From: a virus
DNA length: 64,000 bases
Strand: one strand, 5' to 3'
IMG/VR virus record: IMGVR_UViG_3300024346_000016
Location: 55,500 to 119,499 of that record
Under the pieces are notes generated by a model. It did no database searches. It had not been told where the DNA came from and worked only from the letters and a program-made list of their open reading frames with translations. This document shows positions 37,915 through 46,864 of the stretch, one piece after another (position 1 is the first letter of the stretch; the number at the start of each line of letters is the position of its first letter). Made by a program: the position numbers and the translations under genes.

Positions 37915-39873
37915 ATGAAAGACTTTATATCATCGGGCGGTCGGACTAGCGTACAGCTATCTAAACTAGATGACACTGAAAATAGTTCAGTGTGGACTAC
38001 TAAAAAGATTGATCAGCTACTAGCTGATTTTGAAAATGGTTTAATTGATATTAAAACTATCAAAAACTCTCCATTTAAAGACAATGACCCTGCTTGGAAA
38101 AAACCAAATTTAGTATTTGAATATTCTCCAGAAGAACTTGAAGAGATAAAAAAGTGTAAATCTGATGTGGTTTACTTTGCAAATAAGTATGCTCAGGTTT
38201 TAACTGAATACGGCGTTGAACAAATTATCTTACGTGATTACCAAGAGGAAATTATTAGAGGATTTGGCGCGAGCCGATTTAATATCCTAATGGCAAGTCG
38301 ACAAATTGGTAAAACCGTAATGTCTGGTGTGTTTGTTGCATGGTATCTTATTTTTCATACTGATAAAAATGTCCTAGCAGTTGCCAATATTGCGTCAACT
38401 ACCAAAGAGGTTGTTGATAAAATCAAATCTATTTTTGAAAATCTGCCATTTTTCCTAAAACCTGGCTGTATTTCAAATAACGTTATGTCGATGAAGTTCG
38501 ATAATGGCTGTAGATTAATTGGACGTACCACCACTAAAAATACAGGTATTGGTTTTACTATTCACCTACTATACATTGATGAGTTTGCGCATATTTCGCC
38601 AGCTTACCTAGATTTCTTTTATCGAGCAATTTACCCTACTATTTCTGCATCAACTACATCCAAGATTATTATTACATCAACGCCAAATGGAATGAACAGA
38701 TTCTATGAAATCTATATGGATGCACTAAATGGACTAAATACCTATGCTCCGCTTAGAGTTGACTGGTGGCAAGTTCCAGGCAGAGATGATAAATGGAAAG
38801 CTGAAACTATTGCAAACATGGGATCAGAAGAAGATTTTAACCAGGAATATGGATTGCAATTCTTTTCTTCAGATAGATTACTATTATCGTCAAAGGATCT
38901 TAAGAAAATATTTAGTATTGCAACCAAATACGAGGAACCTCTTAAAATCAATTGGGATCCAGAAGTACTTGCCTTAATGGAAGGTAATTTTACAGTCCAC
39001 CCTAATCTAAAGGATTGGGACGAACAGGACTTTAGAAATTCTCCAGATCAATATGTATTTTCAGTCGATACAGCAGATGGAACAGGCAAAGACTTTTCAG
39101 TTATTAATATCTTTAAAGCAGTAGCCCTTCCAATAAAAACGCTAGAGCCAATTAAAAATCTAATTAAATCTGAATTAGACTGTATTTCTCTTGTACAGGT
39201 TGCAACTTGGCGAAGTAATCGACAAACCATTAATGAATATGCTCAAGTATTAGAATATTTAGTTTACAGACTATTTAATTTTGAAAATCTTAAAGTCCTA
39301 ATAGAATTAAACCACAAAGGGGACTTTATTTTGGATAAGATCTCAAGTAATGAACAATATTGGCCTGGCCAGTTAATCCACTCTAAACATACTGAAGCAA
39401 CTAAACTACTTAAACCAGGTCTTAAATTAAGTGTTACTAATAAAATTAAATTCTGCGAAAGATTTAAGTATCACGTTAACGTAAATAAGATTTTGCCAAA
39501 CGAAAGTAAAACCGTAATGGAACTCGGTTCATTTGGTAGATCAACCAATGGTACATACCGAAGCCAAAGCGGAAATGACGACTTAGCAATGACTTGCGTC
39601 AACTCAGCGGCATTCTTTGACTCTCCAAGCTTTTTAGAGTTAGGTACAGAGGTTTGGGATAGAACTAGTGAAGAATATAAAAAGGCCGTAACTGAAACAA
39701 TTTTAAATTCAATTCAGGGAGACGGCTCATCCAAGATTACATCAGATTTAGTAGGTTATCTAAACGATACACCACAAATGAAAAAACCAGGACAAAGACA
39801 AGTGTTCGATGCAAATTACCTAGATTCATATAAGCAGACTTTGTCTGGATTTTATGGAGATCAAAAAAACTAG
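37915..39873 (+). CDS. terL: Terminase large subunit
   Basis: A 652-residue protein of the gp17 class, which packages DNA into the prohead using ATP and then cuts it. The ATPase has Walker A at residues 128-134 (SRQIGKT), Walker B near 219-223 (YIDE) and the coupling motif STPNG. The nuclease half has VDTADGTGKDFSV and a later LIELNHKG. Length and order are as expected for gp17. It starts 2 bases after the putative small subunit. Confidence 0.95.
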   Translation: MKDFISSGGRTSVQLSKLDDTENSSVWTTKKIDQLLADFENGLIDIKTIKNSPFKDNDPAWKKPNLVFEYSPEELEEIKKCKSDVVYFANKYAQVLTEYGVEQIILRDYQEEIIRGFGASRFNILMASRQIGKTVMSGVFVAWYLIFHTDKNVLAVANIASTTKEVVDKIKSIFENLPFFLKPGCISNNVMSMKFDNGCRLIGRTTTKNTGIGFTIHLLYIDEFAHISPAYLDFFYRAIYPTISASTTSKIIITSTPNGMNRFYEIYMDALNGLNTYAPLRVDWWQVPGRDDKWKAETIANMGSEEDFNQEYGLQFFSSDRLLLSSKDLKKIFSIATKYEEPLKINWDPEVLALMEGNFTVHPNLKDWDEQDFRNSPDQYVFSVDTADGTGKDFSVINIFKAVALPIKTLEPIKNLIKSELDCISLVQVATWRSNRQTINEYAQVLEYLVYRLFNFENLKVLIELNHKGDFILDKISSNEQYWPGQLIHSKHTEATKLLKPGLKLSVTNKIKFCERFKYHVNVNKILPNESKTVMELGSFGRSTNGTYRSQSGNDDLAMTCVNSAAFFDSPSFLELGTEVWDRTSEEYKKAVTETILNSIQGDGSSKITSDLVGYLNDTPQMKKPGQRQVFDANYLDSYKQTLSGFYGDQKN

Positions 39874-39879
39874 TGAAGA

Positions 39880-40146
39880 ATGATTAATTTTGACTTAACT
39901 CGAGATAGAGATGTTATTTTTAGAAGAACTATCTCGGCAATTCAACTAGCAATAGAGAAGAATACTGATGTTGCTGAATTGCCAAATGTTAAAGTTGCCG
40001 AATCCGAAATTGATGCATTTGTGTTAAGAGATGGATGGGAAGATGCAATTGAAAAAGCAAAAAAACACTTCGAAGAACTCGAAGATTATGAAATGTGTCA
40101 TACATGTATGTCACTAATTGAGCAAATTAAAAATAACATTAACTAA
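39880..40146 (+). CDS. Small acidic protein with C-terminal Cys pair
   Basis: An 88-residue helical protein. The C-terminus carries HFEELEDYEMCHTCMSLIEQI, which resembles the end of the small protein at 61861 (YFEEKEEFEKCEELTKM), so the two may belong to one small family. Its stop overlaps the phoH start as TAATG, indicating translational coupling. The function is unknown. Confidence 0.55.
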   Translation: MINFDLTRDRDVIFRRTISAIQLAIEKNTDVAELPNVKVAESEIDAFVLRDGWEDAIEKAKKHFEELEDYEMCHTCMSLIEQIKNNIN

Positions 40147-40847
40147 TGCAAAGATCCACAAAAAGAAGAGGTACTTCTGCACAGTCGATTCCAGACTTGC
40201 TAAAACAGGTTTCACTAAAGCCTTCACAAAAAGACTATCTTGATACTATTCTAAATAATGATATAACTTTATGTTATGGACCAGCTGGAACAAGTAAAAC
40301 GTTTGTAGCATGTTATGCTTCTATGAAATTACACACAGAAGACAAAATACAGAGAATAATTTTATCCAAACCAATTCAGGAATCTGGAGAAAAGCTTGGA
40401 TTTTTGCCAGGAGATATTAAAGAGAAAATCGATCCATTTATGGAAAGTTATCGAACTAACTTTGAAAAAATTGTTGGCTGGGATAACTTAGTTAAATTAG
40501 AAGGTGACGGTCTTATTGAATTTAGACCACTGGCATATATGCGAGGAGCAACATTTGACAATTGTCTAATGGTATTAGATGAAGCACAAAATGCAGATTT
40601 TAGACAGTTAATGCTGTTTATTACCAGAATGGGAAAAAATTCAAAGGTATTAATTTGCGGAGATGTAAGTCAATATGACATATCAAGAGACAAAGTGGCA
40701 CTTCCTAAATTTATTGAAATGATGAAGGGTATTAAAGGAATGGGAATTCACACATTTGGAGACTCAGATATCGTTCGTAATAAAATTTTAATAGAAATTA
40801 CAGAAAGATATGAGAAATGGAAGACCACAAATAAAATTAATTGGTAA
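40146..40847 (+). CDS. phoH: PhoH-like ATPase
   Basis: A 233-residue P-loop protein. Walker A is residues 45-52 (GPAGTSKT), Walker B is 143-147 (VLDEA), and the KPIQESGEKLGFLPGD segment is characteristic of PhoH proteins. PhoH is common in phages of marine and freshwater hosts; the role is uncertain (RNA-related ATPase in bacteria). It is translationally coupled to the small gene before it. The assignment is strong, the biology less so. Confidence 0.9.
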   Translation: MQRSTKRRGTSAQSIPDLLKQVSLKPSQKDYLDTILNNDITLCYGPAGTSKTFVACYASMKLHTEDKIQRIILSKPIQESGEKLGFLPGDIKEKIDPFMESYRTNFEKIVGWDNLVKLEGDGLIEFRPLAYMRGATFDNCLMVLDEAQNADFRQLMLFITRMGKNSKVLICGDVSQYDISRDKVALPKFIEMMKGIKGMGIHTFGDSDIVRNKILIEITERYEKWKTTNKINW

Positions 40848-40889
40848 ATTAACCTAGTACACAATAACACTATCTAGAAAAACACTTTT

Positions 40890-41534
40890 ATGGCAATAAA
40901 CAAAAATCTAACGGGTTACGAAGATTTAAACCGTCGACTTAACGATGAAATGCAACAGTTAGCTGAGGCAATTTTAGCAAAAACTTTCTCCGAAAGAGAC
41001 AGAAACCGATTGGTTCGTATTATGGAACCAAAACTTAAATACTTTATTTGGAAGTTCTTTAAAGATAAGGACGAAACTGAAGAGGCTCTACACAATACGT
41101 TCTTTAAGATTTTTAAGTCGCTTGATAGTTATAATCCAAAATACAGATTTACTACTTGGATCTATACTATTGCTCGAAATGAATCACTATTACATTTGCA
41201 TAAACTTAAACAGCACATGACTACTGATATTGATTTAATTGGAAATTCTCTGTTTTTAGTTGATGATAGTCGAGATAATTTAGAAAAGGAGTATTCTTTG
41301 GAAAACTTATACACTGCAACCATGCTTGCAATTGAAGAAATGCCAGAGTCTTTGGAAAAATCTATCCTAATCGATAAGGAACTAAATAAAATGAAAGGCG
41401 CTGATATCGCAAACAAATACGATATGAACCTTAATACAGTTAAAACTAAAATACGAAAAGCTCGTAAAATACTAAAAGACTCGGTTTTGGAAACTAATCC
41501 AGAACTAGTCGAAAAAATAAAGGATCTTTTTTAA
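40890..41534 (+). CDS. ECF-type sigma factor, candidate late sigma
   Basis: A 214-residue protein. Region 2 (about 43-100) carries the sigma-70 core-binding/-10 motif: an EEALHNTFFKIFKSL helix followed by FTTWIYTIARNE. Region 4 (about 160-195) is a helix-turn-helix (ADIANKYDMNLNTVKTKI). In T4 the comparable protein gp55 directs late transcription from TATAAATA. Here boxes of that type stand before many structural genes, so this is the natural candidate reader. It lies after phoH and its stop overlaps the next start as TAATG. Confidence 0.85.
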   Translation: MAINKNLTGYEDLNRRLNDEMQQLAEAILAKTFSERDRNRLVRIMEPKLKYFIWKFFKDKDETEEALHNTFFKIFKSLDSYNPKYRFTTWIYTIARNESLLHLHKLKQHMTTDIDLIGNSLFLVDDSRDNLEKEYSLENLYTATMLAIEEMPESLEKSILIDKELNKMKGADIANKYDMNLNTVKTKIRKARKILKDSVLETNPELVEKIKDLF

Positions 41535-42031
41535 TGAAATACGTAAATCCAATAGTCTTTATTAAGAAACTAGTTGCGCTAATCAAAGAATTAGCCCTAT
41601 TTAGAAAATATCTTGGGATAATTACCGAATTAGAAGCAGCAGGCGACCTTCAAAAGCTTAACTTAAGACGAACTAGCTTTGGTCGACTATATTATGTTAA
41701 AAATCTTCAACCAGAGGTCTTATTAAATACTGATGATCTGCTTGGATTTGAAATAAACCAGGTTAAAGAATCGCTTGCCGATTATAATGACCCAATTACA
41801 AAATTGGGAATTATCGATTTTGTTAAAACTGGCTTCAGGAGAATTAAAACACCAGAAGTCTATGCATATTTAGTATGGATGGATTTTGAGTTTAAGGAAA
41901 TTAATCTTGAAAGATTTTTTTATGTAATCGCATATCCGCTAATTGCAGCATTTATAATTATGCAGTTTATACTACCAGCCGGTAGTCTAGTGGATTGGAC
42001 ATATGTTTGGAACATGTTAAATGCCAAATAA
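41534..42031 (+). CDS. Hypothetical protein with C-terminal membrane segment
   Basis: A 165-residue protein coupled to the sigma gene by a TAATG overlap. Most of it is soluble; residues about 128-150 (FFYVIAYPLIAAFIIMQFIL) form a single membrane helix near the C-terminus. It has no known motif. A box for the next unit overlaps its end. The function is unknown. Confidence 0.55.
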   Translation: MKYVNPIVFIKKLVALIKELALFRKYLGIITELEAAGDLQKLNLRRTSFGRLYYVKNLQPEVLLNTDDLLGFEINQVKESLADYNDPITKLGIIDFVKTGFRRIKTPEVYAYLVWMDFEFKEINLERFFYVIAYPLIAAFIIMQFILPAGSLVDWTYVWNMLNAK

Positions 42032-42034
42032 ATA
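42027..42034 (+). promoter_or_regulatory. T4-late-like promoter box overlapping a stop codon
   Basis: Reads AATAAATA. The stop TAA at 42029-42031 is inside the box. The ATG at 42058 is 23 bases downstream. Confidence 0.55.
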
Positions 42035-42057
42035 ACAGTATCAAATAATATTAAATT

Positions 42058-42333
42058 ATGAACAAAGTAGAACAATTTTTACAGAAACACGGATTAAAAG
42101 TAGTAATATTCTTATTGATTTTAACCTATATGAAATCTTGCGGTGTAGATCGCGAGGTTGTTAAAATAAAGAAACAATTAACAACTCTAGATTCGATAGC
42201 AACAAAAAAGGACCTTGAAATAGAGGGTCTTAAAGCAGAAAAACGAATGATTCAAGCAACCGATCGTAAAATGTTAGATGTTCAGCGTCAATCTGAAATT
42301 GATGTTGAATTAAAAAAACTTGGAGCACAATAA
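42058..42333 (+). CDS. Small membrane-anchored coiled-coil protein
   Basis: A 91-residue protein with one N-terminal membrane segment (about residues 13-27, VVIFLLILTYM), then a long charged coiled coil. The SCG right after the segment could be a lipid site, but the spacing does not fit a clear lipobox. The shape resembles an inner spanin or a lysis accessory, but this is a guess from shape. It is coupled to the next gene by a TAATG overlap. Confidence 0.5.
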   Translation: MNKVEQFLQKHGLKVVIFLLILTYMKSCGVDREVVKIKKQLTTLDSIATKKDLEIEGLKAEKRMIQATDRKMLDVQRQSEIDVELKKLGAQ

Positions 42334-43088
42334 TGAAATCTAGAGCAGCCCATTACTTTATAATTGGTTCCTTTGTTACTCTATACCTCCTAGTATCAAT
42401 TATTTCAACAATCCACGTAGTAGACTTTTTTAAATTGTCTAATCCAACGTGGCTAGCCATTTCTCTAGCAATTGGATTTGAAGTCGGAGCCGCAGCGTCC
42501 CTAGCATCTATTATCGTTTTAGATAAAATGAATAGGGGTATTGTTTGGGGACTTTTTATACTTTTAACTGCTATGCAGGCAATGGGAAATACCTATTATG
42601 CATTTTCACACCTAGAAAATTTTACAGGTTGGGTTGAACTGTTTGGCCTTCAAGAAGAGGACCTAATTTATCAAAAGCGCATGCTTGCAATTATTTCAGG
42701 TGCAGTTTTACCAATTGTCGCATTAGGTTTTATTAAATCGCTAGTTGACTATATTAAACCAGAAGAGCCTAAGGCTGAACCAGAAATTTTGGCAGAAGAA
42801 CCTAAAATATCAGATTTACCTGAGTCAACCATTCCTCAAGTTAGTGATGATTTCCAAATTGGAAACAGCGGTGCATACGAACATACAGATGAGCCTAAAA
42901 TAGAGTCACCAAAACCAATTAAAACCCCTAAGGTTAAAAAAGAGACTCAGCCAGAATCAGTGAAATCTACTGGACCAATTGAAGTTGACTTAACTAAACC
43001 TAGGCATATTGATTTACTAGAAATTCCAGATAGAGATACCCGAAGACTCTCCGCGGATGAAAGACTCTCTAGAGGAATTACCCAATAA
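42333..43088 (+). CDS. Multi-pass membrane protein
   Basis: A 251-residue protein with about four membrane helices in the first 145 residues (around 8-28, 38-60, 68-88 and 118-140). A long Pro/Glu/Lys-rich cytoplasmic-type tail follows, with KPEEPKAEPEILAEEP. Holins or membrane-remodelling proteins can look like this, but the family was not recognised. It is coupled to the coiled-coil gene before it and is in a late operon. Confidence 0.55.
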   Translation: MKSRAAHYFIIGSFVTLYLLVSIISTIHVVDFFKLSNPTWLAISLAIGFEVGAAASLASIIVLDKMNRGIVWGLFILLTAMQAMGNTYYAFSHLENFTGWVELFGLQEEDLIYQKRMLAIISGAVLPIVALGFIKSLVDYIKPEEPKAEPEILAEEPKISDLPESTIPQVSDDFQIGNSGAYEHTDEPKIESPKPIKTPKVKKETQPESVKSTGPIEVDLTKPRHIDLLEIPDRDTRRLSADERLSRGITQ

Positions 43089-43095
43089 TTTGGAG

Positions 43096-43103
43096 GTAAA
43101 TAA
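43096..43103 (+). promoter_or_regulatory. Variant late-like box
   Basis: Reads GTAAATAA, weaker than the consensus, with 18 bases between it and the ATG at 43122. A GGAGG just upstream lies outside the predicted transcript and is therefore not a ribosome site. Confidence 0.4.
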
Positions 43104-43121
43104 TAAAAAGAACGTCTGCTA

Positions 43122-43910
43122 ATGTCTTACATTAAATTTAAAGGTGATCCAAGCTATAAGCGAGTTAACGCTGGCATGGCTAGGTTATGCGATTCAGTAC
43201 CTGTCAAAAAGTCGCTTAGGCTTATTGATAACTGCTTTTCAATAGTAGACAAAAATGTTAGCCAAGTTGATCTATGTGATTTCGGCAAATTAGCTTATCC
43301 AACCGATTCATATGCTAAACAAGAGTTGGAAATTTGCCAAGGCGAAACAGCAACGATATTTACAAATAGTTTATTTGGAGGAACAACCTCAACCGCTGCT
43401 ACTACACTTAATAGTGCAGCAGTAACCCTAGCAACAGCCAATCCACTAATTAAAGTTGGTACTAAAGTTTCAGGAAGCGGTATTTTAGCAGGAACAACTG
43501 TTTTAGCAATTGCCGGAACAGCCTTAACTCTATCTGCACAGGCGACTGCAACCGCAGCTGCTTCTGTATTAACTTTTACAGAAGTATTAAATCTAAATAA
43601 AGCTTACGTAAAGGGTATTATTGTATATGTAAACTATCCTACCCTTGATGAAGATGGCGCAGAAATTTCTCCAGATCAATACCACTTAACCTGTGGAATA
43701 TCTTCAGTTCTTGCAAATGGCGGAACAAGCTCATCTAACTTTAGCGTTGGACCTGCTTATATGTACTTTGCACCAGAAGATACAGCTGATCCTACTAAAA
43801 TTTTAAATAGCTTAACGCTGGCTAACCCAAGCTCAGCATTTAGTGTTAATGTTAGTGTTTTATTAATTAAAACAAAAACTGACGCTGACCCAAATAATTG
43901 TGATTGTTAA
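43122..43910 (+). CDS. Putative structural protein
   Basis: A 262-residue protein. The N-terminus is a charged domain with several Cys residues; residues about 95-155 are a Thr/Ala/Ser-rich insertion (TLATANPLIKVG), often seen in phage surface proteins. The last residues (DPNNCDC) also hold Cys. The family was not recognised. Its stop overlaps the next ATG as TAATG, so the two are translationally coupled. Confidence 0.5.
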   Translation: MSYIKFKGDPSYKRVNAGMARLCDSVPVKKSLRLIDNCFSIVDKNVSQVDLCDFGKLAYPTDSYAKQELEICQGETATIFTNSLFGGTTSTAATTLNSAAVTLATANPLIKVGTKVSGSGILAGTTVLAIAGTALTLSAQATATAAASVLTFTEVLNLNKAYVKGIIVYVNYPTLDEDGAEISPDQYHLTCGISSVLANGGTSSSNFSVGPAYMYFAPEDTADPTKILNSLTLANPSSAFSVNVSVLLIKTKTDADPNNCDC

Positions 43911-44362
43911 TGAGACCAGTAATGTCATTTGGACAAAAGAATAGCTTTATAAGCAGTATTCCATTTCAAGGCCGTGGCGACTATGGCTTTTCTGCATCAG
44001 CCTCGTCATTTAGTCCTGGAATTACAATTAAGCTTTTACCACTAGCGGACTTATCGATTCCACAGGAAGTTGAAACTTCTGAATTTGATGCACTTGTACA
44101 GGAACTTAATGATCAATTTAGACCAGGTAAAAGACTAAGTGGAGTTGAAGTAAATTCTCAACACCAAAAAGGTGGTTCAGCTAAAGTATTTGGTCGTTTC
44201 ATGGGATTTGAACTAGATAGAAAACACCAGGTAATTAGAGCTTTTATTAGAGACTCTCAATCTAATAAAAAGGTTGAAGTATACGCATCTTCCCTTATGA
44301 CAGTTAACGAAGGTTCATCTAGTCATACAAAAACCTTTATTCAGTTTTTAATACAAGACTAG
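43910..44362 (+). CDS. Hypothetical structural-type protein
   Basis: A 150-residue protein. ATG at 43910 is preferred over an upstream TTG because it gives a TAATG overlap with the previous stop. The first 35 residues are rich in Ser and Phe, and the C-terminal half is a beta-rich domain (KVFGRFMGFELDRKH). The family was not recognised. It sits next to the baseplate-hub candidates. Confidence 0.5.
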   Translation: MRPVMSFGQKNSFISSIPFQGRGDYGFSASASSFSPGITIKLLPLADLSIPQEVETSEFDALVQELNDQFRPGKRLSGVEVNSQHQKGGSAKVFGRFMGFELDRKHQVIRAFIRDSQSNKKVEVYASSLMTVNEGSSSHTKTFIQFLIQD

Positions 44363-44382
44363 AAAAGGTCTGTATTAATACA

Positions 44383-45336
44383 ATGCAAGAAATCGATCCA
44401 AATGCGGCTCAAGAATATCTAGACCAACTAGATAAAAAGTCAGGCGTAAATACTGGCAAAGCGGCAACTAAAGAAAAATCTAAAACAAAGGCGAAACTTT
44501 CTCAACCTAACGAACTTGGGTTAAAGAATATTCCACTTGAAAATCTTCCAAGTAAAGGCAAATTTTACGTAGACGGTTTTAGTCTAGCTATTAAATCAGC
44601 AACTGTTGCTGAAATTAGACACTGGTCAACCATCGATGAAACTGATATGTTATCAATCGATGATCAATTAAACTATATCTTAGAACGCTGTTCTGAGGTT
44701 AGAATAGATGATGAAATTGTTTCATGGAAAGAAATCTTAGAAATTGACAGATTCTTTATTATCTTTAAAATACAAGAATTAACTTTTCCAAATGGTGAAA
44801 ACCACCTGCCACACCGATTTGAGTGTAACTGTAGCGAGACTAAATATTCTGAAAGGCTTCCAATTGAAAGTTCAATGCTTAGAATATTTGATTTTCCAGA
44901 TGAATTAACGCAGTTTTATTCAAGCGAAGATAGAGCATATTCAGTTAAATCTGAAAAAATGAATGCGGAATTTAATATCTATATGCCAACTCTAGGTACT
45001 ATGAATAGACTTAGAGAAATCATAATTGAATTAACTGCGACTGGCCAAGAAATAGACAGAGCCTTTATAAAGATCGTACCGTACCTAGTTGGAAATTGGG
45101 AATCTTTAGATATTTCAGCATATTCTGCTCTAAATCATGAAAGTTTAACCTGGAATATTCCGAAATTTACCTTTATTTCAAAATTTGCGGATGAAATACA
45201 AAAGGCCAAAAGACAGTTGCTTAAAGCAGACTGCCCTTTGTGTGGATCTAAAATAGACTCACGAATTTTTTTGGACTCCAGCTTCACTGTTAAAGATCTT
45301 TTCCTTATTTCAACTGGATTTAGTGAACTTGTTTGA
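44383..45336 (+). CDS. Baseplate hub protein, gp26-like
   Basis: A 317-residue protein. A disordered Lys-rich start (KSKTKAK) is followed by LPSKGKFYVDGF, then AEIRHWSTIDETDML and a LEIDRFFIIFKIQ segment. These match the T4 baseplate (gp26) family order of motifs. A Cys pair (CPLCGSKI) near residue 288 may bind zinc. gp26 helps assemble the central hub. The next small gene overlaps its end by 14 bases, and the pair may be coupled. Confidence 0.55.
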   Translation: MQEIDPNAAQEYLDQLDKKSGVNTGKAATKEKSKTKAKLSQPNELGLKNIPLENLPSKGKFYVDGFSLAIKSATVAEIRHWSTIDETDMLSIDDQLNYILERCSEVRIDDEIVSWKEILEIDRFFIIFKIQELTFPNGENHLPHRFECNCSETKYSERLPIESSMLRIFDFPDELTQFYSSEDRAYSVKSEKMNAEFNIYMPTLGTMNRLREIIIELTATGQEIDRAFIKIVPYLVGNWESLDISAYSALNHESLTWNIPKFTFISKFADEIQKAKRQLLKADCPLCGSKIDSRIFLDSSFTVKDLFLISTGFSELV

Positions 45337-45514
45337 AACTAACAAGTTCTTAGCCGTGAAGCTGAATCAATCGCTAGATGTATTGTACAGCCTACCATTT
45401 TATGAATATTCAATCTACTTAACTATCACAAATAAACAGATTTCTGATAACAATGCTCGAATTGAATCTGAGCTAGACGCCGGTCTTCCAAATTTACCAG
45501 GAAAGTTGGCGTAA
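45323..45514 (+). CDS. Small protein, possible hub assembly factor
   Basis: A 63-residue protein starting with GTG inside the end of the gp26-like gene, in another frame. It is helical with SLDVLYSLPFYEYSIY, a pattern common in short tail-assembly proteins. Position suggests a gp51-like assembly role, but similarity alone does not prove it. The overlap suggests translational coupling. Confidence 0.45.
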   Translation: MNLFETNKFLAVKLNQSLDVLYSLPFYEYSIYLTITNKQISDNNARIESELDAGLPNLPGKLA

Positions 45515-45534
45515 TCAATTTTCGAAAAAATTTC

Positions 45535-45542
45535 AATAAATA
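45535..45542 (+). promoter_or_regulatory. T4-late-like promoter box
   Basis: Reads AATAAATA, with 16 bases before the ATG at 45559. Confidence 0.6.
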
Positions 45543-45558
45543 ACAAAAAGAAGTATAG

Positions 45559-46608
45559 ATGGAACTTTTTATTGATCTTGCTAAGATTGCCGACGGTCAG
45601 CCAGAGCCTATTCTACCTGGGATAAATTTAAATCTATCTGGGCTCGTTGATTTTAACAAGCCAGAAGAGTCTCCTAATGTTGCACAAGGTCAGTTAAAAA
45701 CTGAAACCGAGCTAACTATACCTAATTTTAATCCGCTAGAGTATTTTGCTCAAATCCAAGCTGAATTTGCTAAAATTAAATTGGCACAGGAGTCAGTTTC
45801 TATTAAAGATGATGTTAAAACCTTTCAGGCAGTTCAGCAAAATTCAAATGCTGCTCTTGATCCACTTGCATCCTATTTTGAGCAAAGATTTAATAAAATC
45901 GAAACTATTACTAGCGATAAAGAAGAGATTCGACAATTAATTCAGGGTCAATCTGATAACAGATTGTCTGATATTCAATCTATTGTAAATACTCAACTTA
46001 CCCAAACGGCTGAACTTGAAAAAGAAAGTTCAATAAGTTCAATCTCAAATACAATAGGCGCTCTGGTTACAGAGTTAACTGAAAAACCTAAACTGACTCA
46101 GCCTGAAAATATTGCTGCAGTTGCATCGACTAACTTAATAAATTCACAGGAAACCAGATTTGACCAAACTTCACAAAATGTTTCAAATCTATCTGAAACT
46201 ATTTCTAACTTTGCAACAAATATACTTAACGGCGGAGTAGGCGGAGCCACCTCAGCCCCAGGTGAAGTTAGTAAAAATATGACATTTAGCGAACCAAATA
46301 AAAGTACGCTTCAAATTACAAAGGATATAGTTAAACCCGATTTTGGAGCTGCCTCATTATCTGCACTTAAACAAATGGCAGAAAATACCCAAACTTTAAC
46401 TAATTCATCAAATTTTGTAACAAGCGAAAATTCTCAGTATAATACTAATACAGTTAATCAAGGCCAAGCTCAACCTAATATGGAAATGCCAGCAGCCGGC
46501 GGTGGAAATACTGTGGTTATGCCAGGCGGACAGTCAGATAATTCAGCAGTATATCTTATGCAAATGCTAAACTTAATGAAGTCAGGACAACTTAGAGTTA
46601 AATTATAA
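45559..46608 (+). CDS. Coiled-coil structural protein
   Basis: A 349-residue, Gln/Asn/Ser-rich protein with helical, coiled-coil-like stretches (about residues 60-200) and a low-complexity C-terminal third. The terminal region is Gly and Met rich (AAGGGNTVVMPGGQ). It sits beside the hub candidates and could be a tail-length or hub-linker protein, but it is short for a tape measure. The family was not recognised. Confidence 0.5.
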   Translation: MELFIDLAKIADGQPEPILPGINLNLSGLVDFNKPEESPNVAQGQLKTETELTIPNFNPLEYFAQIQAEFAKIKLAQESVSIKDDVKTFQAVQQNSNAALDPLASYFEQRFNKIETITSDKEEIRQLIQGQSDNRLSDIQSIVNTQLTQTAELEKESSISSISNTIGALVTELTEKPKLTQPENIAAVASTNLINSQETRFDQTSQNVSNLSETISNFATNILNGGVGGATSAPGEVSKNMTFSEPNKSTLQITKDIVKPDFGAASLSALKQMAENTQTLTNSSNFVTSENSQYNTNTVNQGQAQPNMEMPAAGGGNTVVMPGGQSDNSAVYLMQMLNLMKSGQLRVKL

Positions 46609-46612
46609 TAAT

Positions 46613-46837
46613 ATGAAAATACCAACAAATATCAAAATTGAAGCAAAGGGTATCGTCCTTGAATATTCTCAAATATTTGAAGAATTAGAAAGGCTTGAAA
46701 TGATGGCTTCTAACCTAGAATTACAAAAAGATTTACTATTGAGCAGACTAGAGTCGCTGAGAGATCGCGAACACATGCTAATAGATAATATAGGAGAAGT
46801 CGATAAAAAAATTACGTTAAACGAACTTTTATCGTAA
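46613..46837 (+). CDS. Small coiled-coil protein
   Basis: A 74-residue, charged helical protein (ELERLEMMASNLELQKDLLL) lying 4 bases after the preceding gene. It is probably a coiled-coil partner of the neighbouring structural proteins. The function is unknown. Confidence 0.5.
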   Translation: MKIPTNIKIEAKGIVLEYSQIFEELERLEMMASNLELQKDLLLSRLESLRDREHMLIDNIGEVDKKITLNELLS

Positions 46838-46852
46838 GTCCATAAAAATTAG

Positions 46853-46858
46853 TATAGA
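46853..46858 (+). promoter_or_regulatory. Weak -10 element giving a leaderless start
   Basis: Reads TATAGA within TTAGTATAGA. If transcription starts 7 bases after its end, it starts exactly at the ATG at 46865, as at 52008, 59043 and 62092. The sequence is a weaker match. Confidence 0.3.
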
Positions 46859-46864
46859 GCAAAA